Counted from the first letter of the stretch, positions 1-8,471 are shown. The stretch: 64,000 nucleotides of DNA from Herbiconiux sp. SALV-R1 (GCF_013113715.1 NZ_CP053344.1:2914001-2978000); one strand, 5' to 3'. Made by a program: numbers and translations. Notes: generated by a model from the letters alone, not told the origin.

Positions 1-394
1 TGCCGGTCTCGAGCAGCAAGCGGGTCACGCCGAGGGCCCGCGCCTCGTCTTCGAGCGCGCGGAGCACCGCCGTCGCGACGCCCGTTCCGCGCGCCTCAGG
101 CCGCACGAACATGCGCTTCACCTCGACCTCGCCGTCGCCGAGCGGGCGCAACCCACCGCATCCGAGTGCCGTACCGTCGGCGTCGCGGGCCACCAGGAAC
201 ACCGGTACCGAGTCGGCCGTCGGCACCTCGCCCGGCTCGTGGTCGTCGGAGCCGTAGCGGGCGTCGAGCTCAGCGCGCTGCGCGGCGCGCAGGGAGGCAG
301 CGTCGGGGTGGTCGTAGGGAACGCGCTCGAGGGTGAAGGAGACGGATGCGCGGTGCGGCTTCGGCGGCTCGGCCGGTATCGAGGACGGGTGCAT
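1..394 (-). CDS. GNAT family N-acetyltransferase (C-terminus beyond window)
   Basis: The visible N-terminal 131 residues start at the ATG at 392-394 and run off the left edge. A central sheet region is followed by the acetyl-CoA pyrophosphate loop (RPEARGTGVATAVL, about residues 93-106), which is motif A of GNAT enzymes, and an acidic helix (LEDEARALG). The substrate cannot be told from the sequence. The gene is divergent from the TetR-GNAT fusion at 492 and the shared promoter holds two TetR-type palindromes, so it is probably that regulator's target. An AAAGGA element about 10 nt upstream serves as ribosome binding site. Confidence 0.85.
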   Translation of the reverse strand, partial: MHPSSIPAEPPKPHRASVSFTLERVPYDHPDAASLRAAQRAELDARYGSDDHEPGEVPTADSVPVFLVARDADGTALGCGGLRPLGDGEVEVKRMFVRPEARGTGVATAVLRALEDEARALGVTRLLLETG

Positions 395-409
395 GGCTCA
401 GGATCCTTT

Positions 410-440
410 CGTAACATACATTACGGTAACGTATGTTACG
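410..440. promoter_or_regulatory. Twin TetR-type operator in divergent promoter
   Basis: A perfect 10-bp inverted repeat (CGTAACATAC at 410-419, GTATGTTACG at 431-440) flanks an 11-bp centre. It can also be read as two overlapping-type half palindromes, GTAACATACATTAC (411-424) and GTAACGTATGTTAC (426-439), offset by 15 bp. This AT-rich island lies between two divergent genes, one encoding a TetR regulator, which is the standard arrangement for TetR autoregulation. Binding itself is inferred. Confidence 0.75.
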
Positions 441-491
441 AAGTCCGGAGGGCCGGCCGGCCGCTGAGATGTCGAGGAAGGGTGGGGCTGC

Positions 492-1895
492 ATGGCTCGC
501 AGGCGGGATCTGGCTGACCAGAGGGAGCGTCTCTCGGAAGCGACCTGGTCGGTGCTCACCGAGCGTGGGCTCGCGGGGCTCACCATCCGCGCGGTCGCCG
601 AGCGCGCCGGGTGCACGACCGGGCTGGTGATGCACGCTTTCCCGAGCAAGGAGGCGCTGCTGCTGCACGCGCGGGAGCTGCTGCACGAGCGCACGCGAGT
701 GCGGGCGGATGCGGTGGAGGCGGAGCGGGAGGGGCGGGATCCGGCGGAGACGTTGCTCGCCGTGCTGCTCAACGGCGCGGCGCTCGATGACACCGGGGTC
801 GATGAGGCGCGTGTGTGGGTGAGCTACCTCGCGGCCTCGCTCGCCGACGACGGGCTCGCCGAGCGGCACGTGGCCGGCAACCGCAGCTTCATCGGGCGGG
901 TCGGACGGTGGGTGGCGCTGTGCCGTCCTGACCGCTCTGCCGAGTCGAACTCGACGGATGCGCTCGCCCTCGTCGCCCTCGTCGAGGGCCTCAACGCCCT
1001 CAGCTCCGCCGACCCGGAGAGCTACTCCCCCGCCGTGCAGCGCCGCGTGCTCTCCGCCGCAGTAGCGCGCCTCGTCGCCGCGGGCCCCGCGGCGGGCGCG
1101 GGTGCGGCGGGCGCGGGTGCCGCTGCGGTGAGCGCGGCTGCAGCGGGTGCCGTGGGTGCGGGCGCTCTCGGCGTGGGTGCCGCGGAGTCGACGGGTGCGG
1201 GTGCGCTGGGCGCGGGCCCAGCGGGCCCAGCGGGCCCGGCGGGCGCAGGTGCGGCGCGTGAGGTGGGCGCGGGCGCGGATGCGGTGGGCGCGGGTGCGGC
1301 GGCCACCGCCGGGGTGGGCGACACTCGCCCTCACGTCGAGGAGCCAGCTGGCGGGGAGGGGGCCGCGGATGGCGGGACGGATCTTGGGGGCGGTGGGGCC
1401 GCATCCGCTCTGCGTGGGCTGGGGCGAGGGCGGAGGGTGCGGGTGCGGCCGTATGAGGTGGGGGATGACGAGGGGATCGTGGGGTTGTGGGAGGAGTGTG
1501 GGTTGACGCGGGCGTGGAATGATCCGCGGCGGGACATCGCGCGGAAGAAGACGGTGCAGCCGGAGTTGTTCCTGGTGGGGGAAGCTGTCGATGAGGAGGG
1601 GCGGGCGTTGCGGGACGGTGCGGGTGGTCCGGTCGTGGTGGCGACGGCGATGATCGGGTACGACGGGCATCGGGGGTGGGTGAACTACCTGGCGGTGTCG
1701 CCCGGGATGCAGGGGCACGGGGTCGGCGGCGCGCTGATGCGGCAGGCGGAGGAGCTGTTGCGGGAGAGGGGGTGCCCGAAGCTGAATCTGCAGATCAGGG
1801 CGGGGAACGAGGGCGTGATGGCGTTCTACCGGTCGCTCGGGTACGAGCCCGACGGCGCCGTGGGGTTCGGCAAGCGGCTCATCGCCGACGCCTGA
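492..1895 (+). CDS. TetR regulator fused to a GNAT acetyltransferase
   Basis: 467 aa in three parts. Residues 1-195 are a TetR/BetI-like repressor: helix-turn-helix about 27-50 (LTIRAVAERAGCTTGLVMHAF) and an all-helical ligand domain. Residues 198-312 are an Ala/Gly-rich low-complexity linker. Residues 313-467 form a GNAT domain resembling YpeA-type acetyltransferases, with motif A at VSPGMQGHGVGGALM (402-416) and a C-terminal AFYRSLGYEPDGAVGF element. A Shine-Dalgarno-like GAGGAAGGG precedes the ATG. The divergent neighbour is another GNAT gene with a twin operator between them. The reading frame is continuous, so this is a real fusion in the given sequence; the linker may have grown by repeat expansion between two formerly separate genes. 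Enzyme substrate and effector are unknown. Confidence 0.85.
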   Translation: MARRRDLADQRERLSEATWSVLTERGLAGLTIRAVAERAGCTTGLVMHAFPSKEALLLHARELLHERTRVRADAVEAEREGRDPAETLLAVLLNGAALDDTGVDEARVWVSYLAASLADDGLAERHVAGNRSFIGRVGRWVALCRPDRSAESNSTDALALVALVEGLNALSSADPESYSPAVQRRVLSAAVARLVAAGPAAGAGAAGAGAAAVSAAAAGAVGAGALGVGAAESTGAGALGAGPAGPAGPAGAGAAREVGAGADAVGAGAAATAGVGDTRPHVEEPAGGEGAADGGTDLGGGGAASALRGLGRGRRVRVRPYEVGDDEGIVGLWEECGLTRAWNDPRRDIARKKTVQPELFLVGEAVDEEGRALRDGAGGPVVVATAMIGYDGHRGWVNYLAVSPGMQGHGVGGALMRQAEELLRERGCPKLNLQIRAGNEGVMAFYRSLGYEPDGAVGFGKRLIADA

Positions 1896-1914
1896 GTCGG
1901 CGGTGCGGTGGCGC

Positions 1915-2148
1915 GGTGGTGCGTGCCGTCGCACCATGGGGCCTGCGGCAGCGAAGCGCGGTAGCGGGAGAGCGACGGACGTGCGCGGGCACGGTGGTGC
2001 GTGCGTCGCGCCATGTGGACCTGCGGCAGCGAAGCGCGGTCGCGGGAGAGCGACGGACGTGCGCGGGTGTGGTGGTGCGTGCCGTCGTGCCATGGGGCCC
2101 GCGGTGGCGACGCGCGGTAGGTAGAGGGCCACTGACGCGCGGAGGCGA
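1915..2148. repeat. Three tandem 78-bp repeats
   Basis: Units start at 1915, 1993 and 2071 (each begins GGTGGTGCGTG). Copies one and two are nearly identical over their full length, sharing GCAGCGAAGCGCGGT and GAGAGCGACGGACGTGCGCG; the third diverges after its first half. The period equals 26 codons, but no convincing gene is seen. The stretch lies between the convergent ends of the TetR-GNAT gene and ackA. Confidence 0.85.
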
Positions 2149-2170
2149 AGGGATGCGTCGAATAACCTCG

Positions 2171-2240
2171 GCGCGCAGCGCCAAGCCCGCGCAAGCGCGC
2201 GCAGCGCCAAGCCCGCGCAAGCGCGGGCAGCGCCAAGCGC
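2171..2240. repeat. Short 26-bp tandem repeat
   Basis: GCAGCGCCAAGCCCGCGCAA occurs at 2175-2194 and 2201-2220, and its first part again from 2227, giving a 26-bp period. It lies just beyond the ackA stop. No gene or clear terminator is visible in 1896-2272 apart from these repeats. Confidence 0.75.
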
Positions 2241-2272
2241 GCGCAGCGCAGCGCGCCCCCCGCTACGCCCCG

Positions 2273-3472
2273 CTACGCGCCCACCGCGGCCGCCGCCTGC
2301 CGCGCGATCTCGAGTTCCTCGTTCGTGGGCACCACGAGCACGGCGACGCGCGAGTCGTCGGTGCTGATGCGCCGCGCGCCCTGCGCCGCCGTCCCGGTGA
2401 GCTCGTTCCGGGCGGGGTCGACCTCGATGCCGAGCTCCTCCAGCCCCGCGAGCGCCCGCGCCCGCACGAGCGGGTTGTTCTCCCCCACTCCCGCGGTGAA
2501 CACGATCGCGTCGACGTGCCCGAGCTGCGCGTAGTACGACCCGATGTACCCGCGAAGCCGGTGCACGTACACGTCGAGGGCCGCGGCAGCCTCCGCGTCG
2601 CCCGCCGCCGCAGCCTTCTGCACGTCGCGCATGTCGCCGGTGCCGGAGAGCCCGAGGAGGCCGGAGCGCCGGTTCAGCAGCTCGTCGAGCTCGGCGAACC
2701 CTATGCCGGTCTTGCGGTTGAGGTGGAACAGCACCGCCGGGTCGAGGTCGCCCGACCGCGTGCCCATCACGAGCCCTTCCAGCGGCGTCATGCCCATCGA
2801 CGTCTCCACCGACCGCCCGCCGTCGACCGCACACGCCGACGCCCCGTTGCCGAGGTGCAGCACGATCGTCTTGGTCGACTCGAGCGGCCGCCCCATGAAG
2901 CGCGCGGCCTCCCCCGACACGTACTTGTGCGAGGTGCCGTGGAACCCGTACCGACGGATGCGCTGCTTCTCCGCCAGCTTCGCATCGATCGCGTAGGTGT
3001 ACGCCGACGGCGGCAGGGTCTGGTGGAACGCCGTGTCGAACACCGCCACCTGCGGCACCTCGGGGAACGCCTTCTGCGCCGCCTCGATGCCCTGCAGGTT
3101 CGCCGGGTTGTGCAGCGGGGCCAGCTCGGCCAGGTCTTCGATGTTGATCTTCACCAGATCGGTGATGACCGTCGCCTCGTGGAAGCGCTTGCCGCCGTGC
3201 ACCACCCGGTGCCCCACCGCGGTGAGCGGATGCTTGTCGAGCTGCGGCCCGTGCTCGCCGAAGGCCTCGAGCATCGCCTCGAACCCGGCGGTGTGATCGG
3301 CGATCGGCAGCTCGCGCTCCCACAGCCCGACCTGCGTCGTGTGGCGCGTGTGCCCCGACGACTCGCCGATGCGCTCGACCAGCCCTGAGGCGAGCACCTT
3401 CTCCGACTCCACCTCGATCAGCTGGTACTTGAACGACGACGAGCCGCTGTTCACGACCAGGATCGTGCTCAT
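2273..3472 (-). CDS. ackA: Acetate kinase
   Basis: 399 aa, normal length for the ASKHA-fold acetate kinase. It interconverts acetyl-phosphate plus ADP with acetate plus ATP in the cytoplasm. Signatures: N-terminal VNSGSSSFKYQL, the GHRVVHGG segment, the TPLEGLVMGTRSGDLDP loop with catalytic Arg/Asp, and the FTAGVGENN adenine-binding region near the C-terminus. Its ATG overlaps the pta stop by 4 bp, so the two are translationally coupled and transcribed pta to ackA. With the phosphoketolase at 14238-16718 it would harvest ATP from acetyl-phosphate. Confidence 0.97.
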   Translation of the reverse strand: MSTILVVNSGSSSFKYQLIEVESEKVLASGLVERIGESSGHTRHTTQVGLWERELPIADHTAGFEAMLEAFGEHGPQLDKHPLTAVGHRVVHGGKRFHEATVITDLVKINIEDLAELAPLHNPANLQGIEAAQKAFPEVPQVAVFDTAFHQTLPPSAYTYAIDAKLAEKQRIRRYGFHGTSHKYVSGEAARFMGRPLESTKTIVLHLGNGASACAVDGGRSVETSMGMTPLEGLVMGTRSGDLDPAVLFHLNRKTGIGFAELDELLNRRSGLLGLSGTGDMRDVQKAAAAGDAEAAAALDVYVHRLRGYIGSYYAQLGHVDAIVFTAGVGENNPLVRARALAGLEELGIEVDPARNELTGTAAQGARRISTDDSRVAVLVVPTNEELEIARQAAAAVGA

Positions 3473-5823
3473 GCCTGGGCCCCCGAACCGGTGGCGGCCT
3501 GGATGGCCGTGATGGCGATGGTGTTCACGATGTCGGGCACGAGCGCTCCTCGGGAAAGATCGTTGATCGGCTTGTTGAGCCCCTGCAGCACGGGCCCGAT
3601 GGCCACCGCTCCGGCGCTCCGCTGAACAGCCTTGTAGGTGTTGTTGCCCGTGTTCAAGTCCGGGAAGATGAACACTGTCGCACGCCCCGCCACCGCCGAG
3701 CCGGGCATCTTCGCGGCGGCGACCACCGCATCCGTCGCCGCGTCGTACTGGATGGGCCCCTCGACGGGGAACGCGGGCCCGGATGCGCGCACCAGCTCGG
3801 TCGCCTCGCGCACCTTCTCGACGTCGGCGCCCGATCCCGACGAGCCGGTGGAGTATGACAGCATCGCGACGCGCGGGTCGATGCCGAACTGCGTCGCTGT
3901 CGCCGCCGACGACACGGCGATGTCGGCCAGCTGGGCGGCGGTCGGGTCGGGCACCACGGCGCAGTCGCCGTAGACGAGCACGCGGTCGGCCAACGCCATG
4001 AGGAACACGCTCGACACCACCGACACGTCGGGGCGGGTCTTGATGATCTCGAACGCCGGCCTGATGGTGTGCGCCGTGGTGTGCGCCGCGCCCGACACCA
4101 TGCCGTCGGCGAGTCCGAGCTGCACCATGAGCGTGCCGAAGTACGACACGTCGACGACGGTGTCGTAGGCCATGTCGTAGGTGATGCCGCGGTGCGCGCG
4201 CAGGCGCTGGTACTCCTCGGCGAAGCGGTGCCTCAGCTCGGGGTCGAACGGGCTCACCACGGCTGCGGCGTCGAGGTCGATGCCCAGTTCGGATGCGCGG
4301 GCCCGCACCGCCTGCTCGTCACCGAGGATGGTCAGACGCGCCACCTGGCGCTTCAGCACGGTGTTGGCGGCGAGCAGCACGCGGTCGTCGTCACCCTCGG
4401 GCAGCACGATGTGGCGGTCGGCCGCGCGGGCGCGGTCGAGCAGCCCGTACTCGAACATGAGCGGCGTGACGACGTCGCTCGAGCTCACGTCGAGCAGGCG
4501 CATCAGCTGCGTGCCGTCGACGTACTGCTCGAACAGCGAGAGCGCGTTGTCGTACTTCAGCGAGGAGTCGGCGGCGAGCTTGCCGCGGGTGTGCGTGATG
4601 CGCACCGCGGTCTCGTAGGTGCCGAGCTCGGTCGTGATGATGGGGAGCTTCGGGTCGAGGCCCTTGATGAGGCGCACGACCGGCTCGGGGATCTCGAATC
4701 CGCCATTCAGGATGATTCCCGCCAGCGACGGGAAGGTGCCCGAGGCGTTCGCCATGAGGGCGGCGAGCAGCAGCTCTTCGCGGTCACCGGGCACGACCAC
4801 CACGGCACCCTCGGTGAGGCGCGGCAGCACGTTGCGCATCGACATGCCCGCCACCACGACGCCGAGCGCCTCGCGCGCGAGCAGGCGGTGGTCGCCCATC
4901 ACGAGGGTGCCGCCGATCGACTCGACGATGCCGGCCATGCTCGGGGCGACCAGCACACGGTCTTCGGGGATGGCCCAGATGGGGATGCGGCGGGGCTGCA
5001 CCGGGCCCGAGACCAGGGGAACGGATGCGCGGGGTGCGGGAGGAGCATCCGTCGCGCCGCTGCCGGCGCCGGCCGCGTCGGGCCGGTCTCCGTCGTCGTC
5101 GTGTTCGTCGTCGCTCGCGACCATCGACACCGCGCCCGTCGCCACCGGCGACTCCTTCGCGGCCTGCACGAGCCCCTCGACGGCGTCGCGGGCGGCGACC
5201 CCGATCGCGTCGCGGATCTTCTCGAGGTTCTCGGGGTCGGAGCGGTTCGCGACGATGCCGACGAGGGTGGCGTGCGCGTTGCGCAGCTCGACCAGGGCGA
5301 TCTCGGTGATCTGCCGCATGTCGTCGGCCGAGCGGGGCGGGGCCTGGCCGAGGAGCTCGTCGCTGCCCTGTCCGCGACGGCCGCCGAGCACGAGCAGCAC
5401 GGGGGCGCCGAGGTTCGCCGCGATGCGCGCGTTGAAGCTCAGCTCGGTGGGGCTGCCCACGTCGGTGTAGTCGCTGCCGAGGATGACGACGGCGTCGCAC
5501 TGCCGCTCGACCGCCTTGTAGCGTTCGACGATGCGCGACAGCGCGGCATCCGGGTTCTCGTGCACGTCGTCGTAGGTGACGCCGAGCGCGTCTTCGTAGG
5601 GGATCTCGGCGTTGTCGTGCTCGAGCAGCATCTCGAGCACGTAGTCGCGGGCGCTCACCGAGCGGGCGACGGGGCGGAACACGCCGACCCGCTGCACCGA
5701 GCGGCGCAGCATGTCGAGCACGCCGAGGGCGACGGTGGACTTGCCGGAGTGGCCCTCCACCGAGGTGATGTAGATGCTCTTCACGCCGGCGGCGCGGGGG
5801 GTCGGGGTGTCAGGTAGCGTCAC
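3469..5823 (-). CDS. pta: Phosphate acetyltransferase
   Basis: 784 aa, the long multidomain form. The N-terminus is a P-loop DRTGG-linked domain (SIYITSVEGHSGKSTVALG, about 15-33, Walker A GHSGKS), a DRTGG domain lies mid-protein, and the C-terminal about 330 residues are the PTA_PTB catalytic domain (VLPEGDDDRVL; SYSTGSSGSG; IFPDLNTGN). It transfers acetyl between phosphate and CoA. An Ala/Pro/Asp-rich spacer sits around residues 245-275. The GTG start at 5823 follows AGAGGA; a TAGACT-like -10 lies about 35 nt upstream. First gene of the pta-ackA operon. Confidence 0.96.
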   Translation of the reverse strand: MTLPDTPTPRAAGVKSIYITSVEGHSGKSTVALGVLDMLRRSVQRVGVFRPVARSVSARDYVLEMLLEHDNAEIPYEDALGVTYDDVHENPDAALSRIVERYKAVERQCDAVVILGSDYTDVGSPTELSFNARIAANLGAPVLLVLGGRRGQGSDELLGQAPPRSADDMRQITEIALVELRNAHATLVGIVANRSDPENLEKIRDAIGVAARDAVEGLVQAAKESPVATGAVSMVASDDEHDDDGDRPDAAGAGSGATDAPPAPRASVPLVSGPVQPRRIPIWAIPEDRVLVAPSMAGIVESIGGTLVMGDHRLLAREALGVVVAGMSMRNVLPRLTEGAVVVVPGDREELLLAALMANASGTFPSLAGIILNGGFEIPEPVVRLIKGLDPKLPIITTELGTYETAVRITHTRGKLAADSSLKYDNALSLFEQYVDGTQLMRLLDVSSSDVVTPLMFEYGLLDRARAADRHIVLPEGDDDRVLLAANTVLKRQVARLTILGDEQAVRARASELGIDLDAAAVVSPFDPELRHRFAEEYQRLRAHRGITYDMAYDTVVDVSYFGTLMVQLGLADGMVSGAAHTTAHTIRPAFEIIKTRPDVSVVSSVFLMALADRVLVYGDCAVVPDPTAAQLADIAVSSAATATQFGIDPRVAMLSYSTGSSGSGADVEKVREATELVRASGPAFPVEGPIQYDAATDAVVAAAKMPGSAVAGRATVFIFPDLNTGNNTYKAVQRSAGAVAIGPVLQGLNKPINDLSRGALVPDIVNTIAITAIQAATGSGAQA

Positions 5824-5906
5824 GGAATCCTCTTCGGTCGTCCGTGCTCAAGTCTAGGGCGGGGGGCCTCGGCGCGCCCGGGCGCGGGCTGCGCCCGTTC
5901 GCCCGC

Positions 5907-5962
5907 GTTGGTCGCGCAAAGTGCTCGAAAGCTGCGGGATACGAGCAGATTGCGCGACCAAC
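5907..5962. repeat. Dispersed palindrome, copy 1
   Basis: Left arm GTTGGTCGCGCAAAGTGCTCG (5907-5927) pairs with the right arm 5942-5962 over 21 bp with two mismatches, loop about 14 nt. The left arm recurs exactly at 21827-21847, where it also faces an inverted partner. It lies at the 3' end of the lipoprotein gene (6001) and upstream of pta. It could act as a bidirectional terminator or be a REP-like extragenic palindrome. Confidence 0.8.
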
Positions 5963-6000
5963 TCGGGGCGACGGCGGGGGTCAGCGCGGGTCAGCGCGGG

Positions 6001-6654
6001 TCAGGCGCCGCAGTACTCGGGGGCGACCTCGGCGCTCGTCGTGACCGTGACGATCACGATCTCGTCGGAGCCCATCGGCTCGAAGTTGATGGTCGACTCG
6101 TCGCCCGAGATGCGGTAGACGGTCTCGCCGCCGCGGTTCTGGTAGGTCTCGATCATGGGGTAGGCCGACTGCAGCTCTGCGACGGTCGAGCCCACGCCGA
6201 TGCCCTCGGCCGTGCGCGGCACCTCGGCCGAGGGGTCGAAGGAGTCGACGGCCAGGGAGCGCACGGCGACGATCGGCGCCTGCGGGTCGGACTCGTCGAT
6301 GCCCGACACCGCGGTGTACGCGAGCCCGTCGAGCGAGTAGCTGTCGACCCCGGCGCGGCAGGTGTCGGGCGTGAGACCGAGCTCGGTCTGCAGCGCGGGG
6401 AGGGTGCCGCCGAGGCGCATCGGGCCGATGCCGTCGAGCGAGACGAGCCAGGTGCCCGGGTCGGCGGGGTCGTACGAGTCGGCGTCGGGGGTCGGGGCGG
6501 GCGAGTCGGTCGGCTCGGCGCTCGCTGTCGCACTGGGCGTCACGGTGACCGTGACGGTGGGGGCGGGTGCGGGGTCTGCAGCCGAGCATCCGGATGCGGT
6601 GAGCGCCACCGCGAACGACAGAACGGCAAGCGCGAGCCCGCTGCGGATCTTCAT
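6001..6654 (-). CDS. Secreted lipoprotein of unknown function (paralogue A)
   Basis: 217 aa. The ATG at 6654 is preceded by GGGGGAG and starts a signal peptide ending in a lipobox-like ASGC (Cys about residue 23). A Pro/Thr/Ser/Ala-rich spacer (about 24-60) leads to a compact domain with recurring elements GIGPMRLGG, CRAGVDSYS, AEGIGVGSTVAELQSAYP and the end EYCGA. The downstream gene encodes a clear paralogue with the same elements in the same order. Two cysteines (CRAG and EYCG) are conserved in both and may form a disulfide. An extracytoplasmic, membrane-anchored protein is inferred; no known function recognised. Confidence 0.85.
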   Translation of the reverse strand: MKIRSGLALAVLSFAVALTASGCSAADPAPAPTVTVTVTPSATASAEPTDSPAPTPDADSYDPADPGTWLVSLDGIGPMRLGGTLPALQTELGLTPDTCRAGVDSYSLDGLAYTAVSGIDESDPQAPIVAVRSLAVDSFDPSAEVPRTAEGIGVGSTVAELQSAYPMIETYQNRGGETVYRISGDESTINFEPMGSDEIVIVTVTTSAEVAPEYCGA

Positions 6655-6741
6655 GATCTCCCCCTCGTGCGGCATCCGTGCCGTCGGATCGGTTCGGAGA
6701 TGCCTGCTCAGACTCTAGGGCCTCGGGGGCGCGCTGCGGGG

Positions 6742-7470
6742 CTAGCCGCAGTACTCCTTCGGCTTGATCGGTGCCGAGGTGACCTCGATGATCTGGATGG
6801 TGCCTTTGCCGTAGTCGTCGAAGTGGATGTACGTGGTGCCGTCGGTGATGCGGTAGGCCGTGGAGTTCACCGCCTCGTACGGCTCGGCGTCGGGGTAGGC
6901 GGCGAGGAGTTCGTCGATCGTCGAGCCGACGCCGATGCCCTCGGCGGTGGTGGGGATGCCGGTGACAGAGGACTTCGCGACGGATTGCGAGATCACGAGG
7001 CCGACGGTGGCGGTGTCGCCCTCACCGGTGCCGCCGTCGGTGGAAGCGACGACCGTGGAGTCGAAGAAGCTGTCGACGCCGGGGCGGCAGGAGTCGGTGG
7101 GCGCGACGATCGCCTCGACCTCGGAGAGGGGTGTGCCGAGAGTGATGGGGCCGATGCCGTCGAAGCCGATGGTCCAGGTGGAGGGGTCGGCGGGGTCGGG
7201 GTCGGATGCGGGGGCGGGCTGGGGTGCACCGGTCGCGGGGGCGTCGGTGGGGGTGGCCGGGGGCGTCGCGGTGATCATGGGGACGGATGCGGTGACGCTG
7301 GGGATGGGGAAGGGCGTCGAGCCGGGGTCGGTGCCGGTGCCCGTGCCGGCGCAGGCGGCGAGGGCGAGCGCGGCGGCGGCGGCGAGGCCGGCGACAGCGA
7401 GACCCGAAATGGGGCGCATGCGTGGGCGCGGGCGCGCGTGGAAGCGGGGTGGACGCTGGGCGGGTCGCAT
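6742..7470 (-). CDS. Secreted lipoprotein of unknown function (paralogue B)
   Basis: About 242 aa from the ATG at 7470. An Arg/Pro-rich n-region, hydrophobic stretch (VAGLAAAAALALAAC) and LAAC lipobox mark a lipoprotein; a Thr/Pro-rich spacer precedes a domain matching paralogue A (GIGPITLGTPLSEVEA, CRPGVDSFF, AEGIGVGSTIDELLAAYP, EYCG end). The start is supported by TAGCGT (7483 to 7478) exactly 7 nt before the ATG, the leaderless arrangement seen at many genes here. An internal ATG at 7419 is the alternative. The gap to paralogue A is about 90 bp, so the pair looks like a tandem duplication. Confidence 0.8.
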   Translation of the reverse strand: MRPAQRPPRFHARPRPRMRPISGLAVAGLAAAAALALAACAGTGTGTDPGSTPFPIPSVTASVPMITATPPATPTDAPATGAPQPAPASDPDPADPSTWTIGFDGIGPITLGTPLSEVEAIVAPTDSCRPGVDSFFDSTVVASTDGGTGEGDTATVGLVISQSVAKSSVTGIPTTAEGIGVGSTIDELLAAYPDAEPYEAVNSTAYRITDGTTYIHFDDYGKGTIQIIEVTSAPIKPKEYCG

Positions 7471-7557
7471 GGGGCCCACGCTACAACCGTCGTGGAGAAC
7501 GTCAACGCCCTCGGAGACTTCGGTGCGCATCCGTGATGTGACGACATCGGGGAAAAG

Positions 7558-7650
7558 AAAGGACTCCCCGCGCACCCGCCAGAGCCCGGTTACCCTTGCT
7601 GCGTTTCCGCCCTGGGGGAGTTGGCCTGGATGGCGCCACACGGGGAGCCG
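7558..7650 (-). ncRNA. ffs: Signal recognition particle RNA, small bacterial type (4.5S-like)
   Basis: The minus strand carries the conserved SRP apex: GGGCGGAAACGCAGCAAGGG with a GCG-GAAA-CGC tetraloop hairpin and the AGCA internal loop that binds Ffh. Distal arms pair: GGCUCCCCGUGU near 7649-7638 with GCGCGGGGAGUCC near 7574-7561. TACACT (7662 to 7657) is a good -10 element placing the 5' end near 7650. A T-rich run (TTTCTTTT) follows the 3' end and would terminate transcription. No dnaX is adjacent. Confidence 0.92.
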
Positions 7651-7731
7651 GGCTCCAGTGTAGCAAGAGCTCGCGGTGGCGTGGAGCCGGGGCGGGTGGC
7701 CGGTGTCGGTGGGTGGTGGTTCGCTGGAGGC

Positions 7732-8391
7732 ATGAAGATCGCCATCGCAGGAGGACACGGGCAGATCGCCCTCATCGCCACACGGCTGCTCGCCGCCGAG
7801 GGGAACGAGGTGTGGGGCATCATCCGTGATGCGGCGCAGTCGTCCGACATCGAGGAGGCGGGCGGGCAGGCGCTCGTGCTCGACCTCGAGCACTCGTCGG
7901 TCGAGGCGCTGGCCGGCGAGCTGTCGTCGCGAAGCATCGACGCTGTCGCGTTCGCCGCGGGTGCCGGGCCGGGGTCGACCGCCGAGCGCAAGCTCACCGT
8001 CGATCGCGACGGCGCGGTGCTGCTCGCCTCCGCCGCCGAGGCGGCCGGCGTCTCGCGCTACGTGATGGTGTCGGCGATGGCCGCCGACTCGTTCGACCCC
8101 TCGAGCGACGACGTCTTCCAGATCTACCTGCGCGCGAAGAGCGAAGCGGATGCGGCGCTGCGCGCCTCCTCCCTCGACTACACCATCGTGCGCCCCGGCG
8201 GCCTCACCGACGACCACGCCATCGGCACCGTGCAGGTGGCCGTCGACGGCTCGACCGGCCGCGGCACCATCCCGCGCGCCGACGTCGCCTGGATCGTCGC
8301 CCGCCTGCTCACCTCGGGCGAGGGCATCGGCACGCAGTTCGAGGTGATCTCGGGAGACACCCCGATCGCCGACGCCCTGCGCTCCCTCTGA
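7732..8391 (+). CDS. NAD(P)-binding SDR-like (atypical) protein
   Basis: 219 aa, Rossmann fold. The N-terminal GGHGQIALIATRLL matches the glycine-rich dinucleotide loop (GxxGxxG variant) of atypical, NmrA-like SDRs. VMVSAMAAD and YLRAKSEADAALRAS cover the usual active-site strand, with YLRAK placing Tyr and Lys in YxxxK spacing; YTIVRPGGLTD is the family's typical C-terminal strand. The substrate is unknown; members may be redox sensors or NADPH-dependent reductases. CTGGAGG sits just before the ATG. It is divergent from the SRP RNA and followed by tRNA-Ser. Confidence 0.85.
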   Translation: MKIAIAGGHGQIALIATRLLAAEGNEVWGIIRDAAQSSDIEEAGGQALVLDLEHSSVEALAGELSSRSIDAVAFAAGAGPGSTAERKLTVDRDGAVLLASAAEAAGVSRYVMVSAMAADSFDPSSDDVFQIYLRAKSEADAALRASSLDYTIVRPGGLTDDHAIGTVQVAVDGSTGRGTIPRADVAWIVARLLTSGEGIGTQFEVISGDTPIADALRSL

Positions 8392-8434
8392 GCTGCCCGG
8401 CCCTCGAGTGCACGACGGTGCGCCGCGCGTCGGG

Positions 8435-8440
8435 TAGAGT
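8435..8440 (+). promoter_or_regulatory. Putative -10 element of tRNA-Ser
   Basis: TAGAGT lies about 31 nt before the mature tRNA 5' end, a plausible distance for a tRNA precursor. No clear -35 was assigned. Confidence 0.4.
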
Positions 8441-8471
8441 GTTCGAGGTCGTCGCGCGCAAGCCGACGTCA

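Noticed and set aside
270-3323. A 1017-codon minus-strand open frame across the fusion and ackA
   Set aside because: It is antisense to and out of phase with two well-supported genes and is rich in Arg/Ala/Pro, the sign of GC-rich shadow frames.
5908-7536. A 542-codon plus-strand frame across the two lipoproteins
   Set aside because: Gly/Asp/Arg-rich shadow opposite two genes with signal peptides and ribosome sites; no family resemblance.
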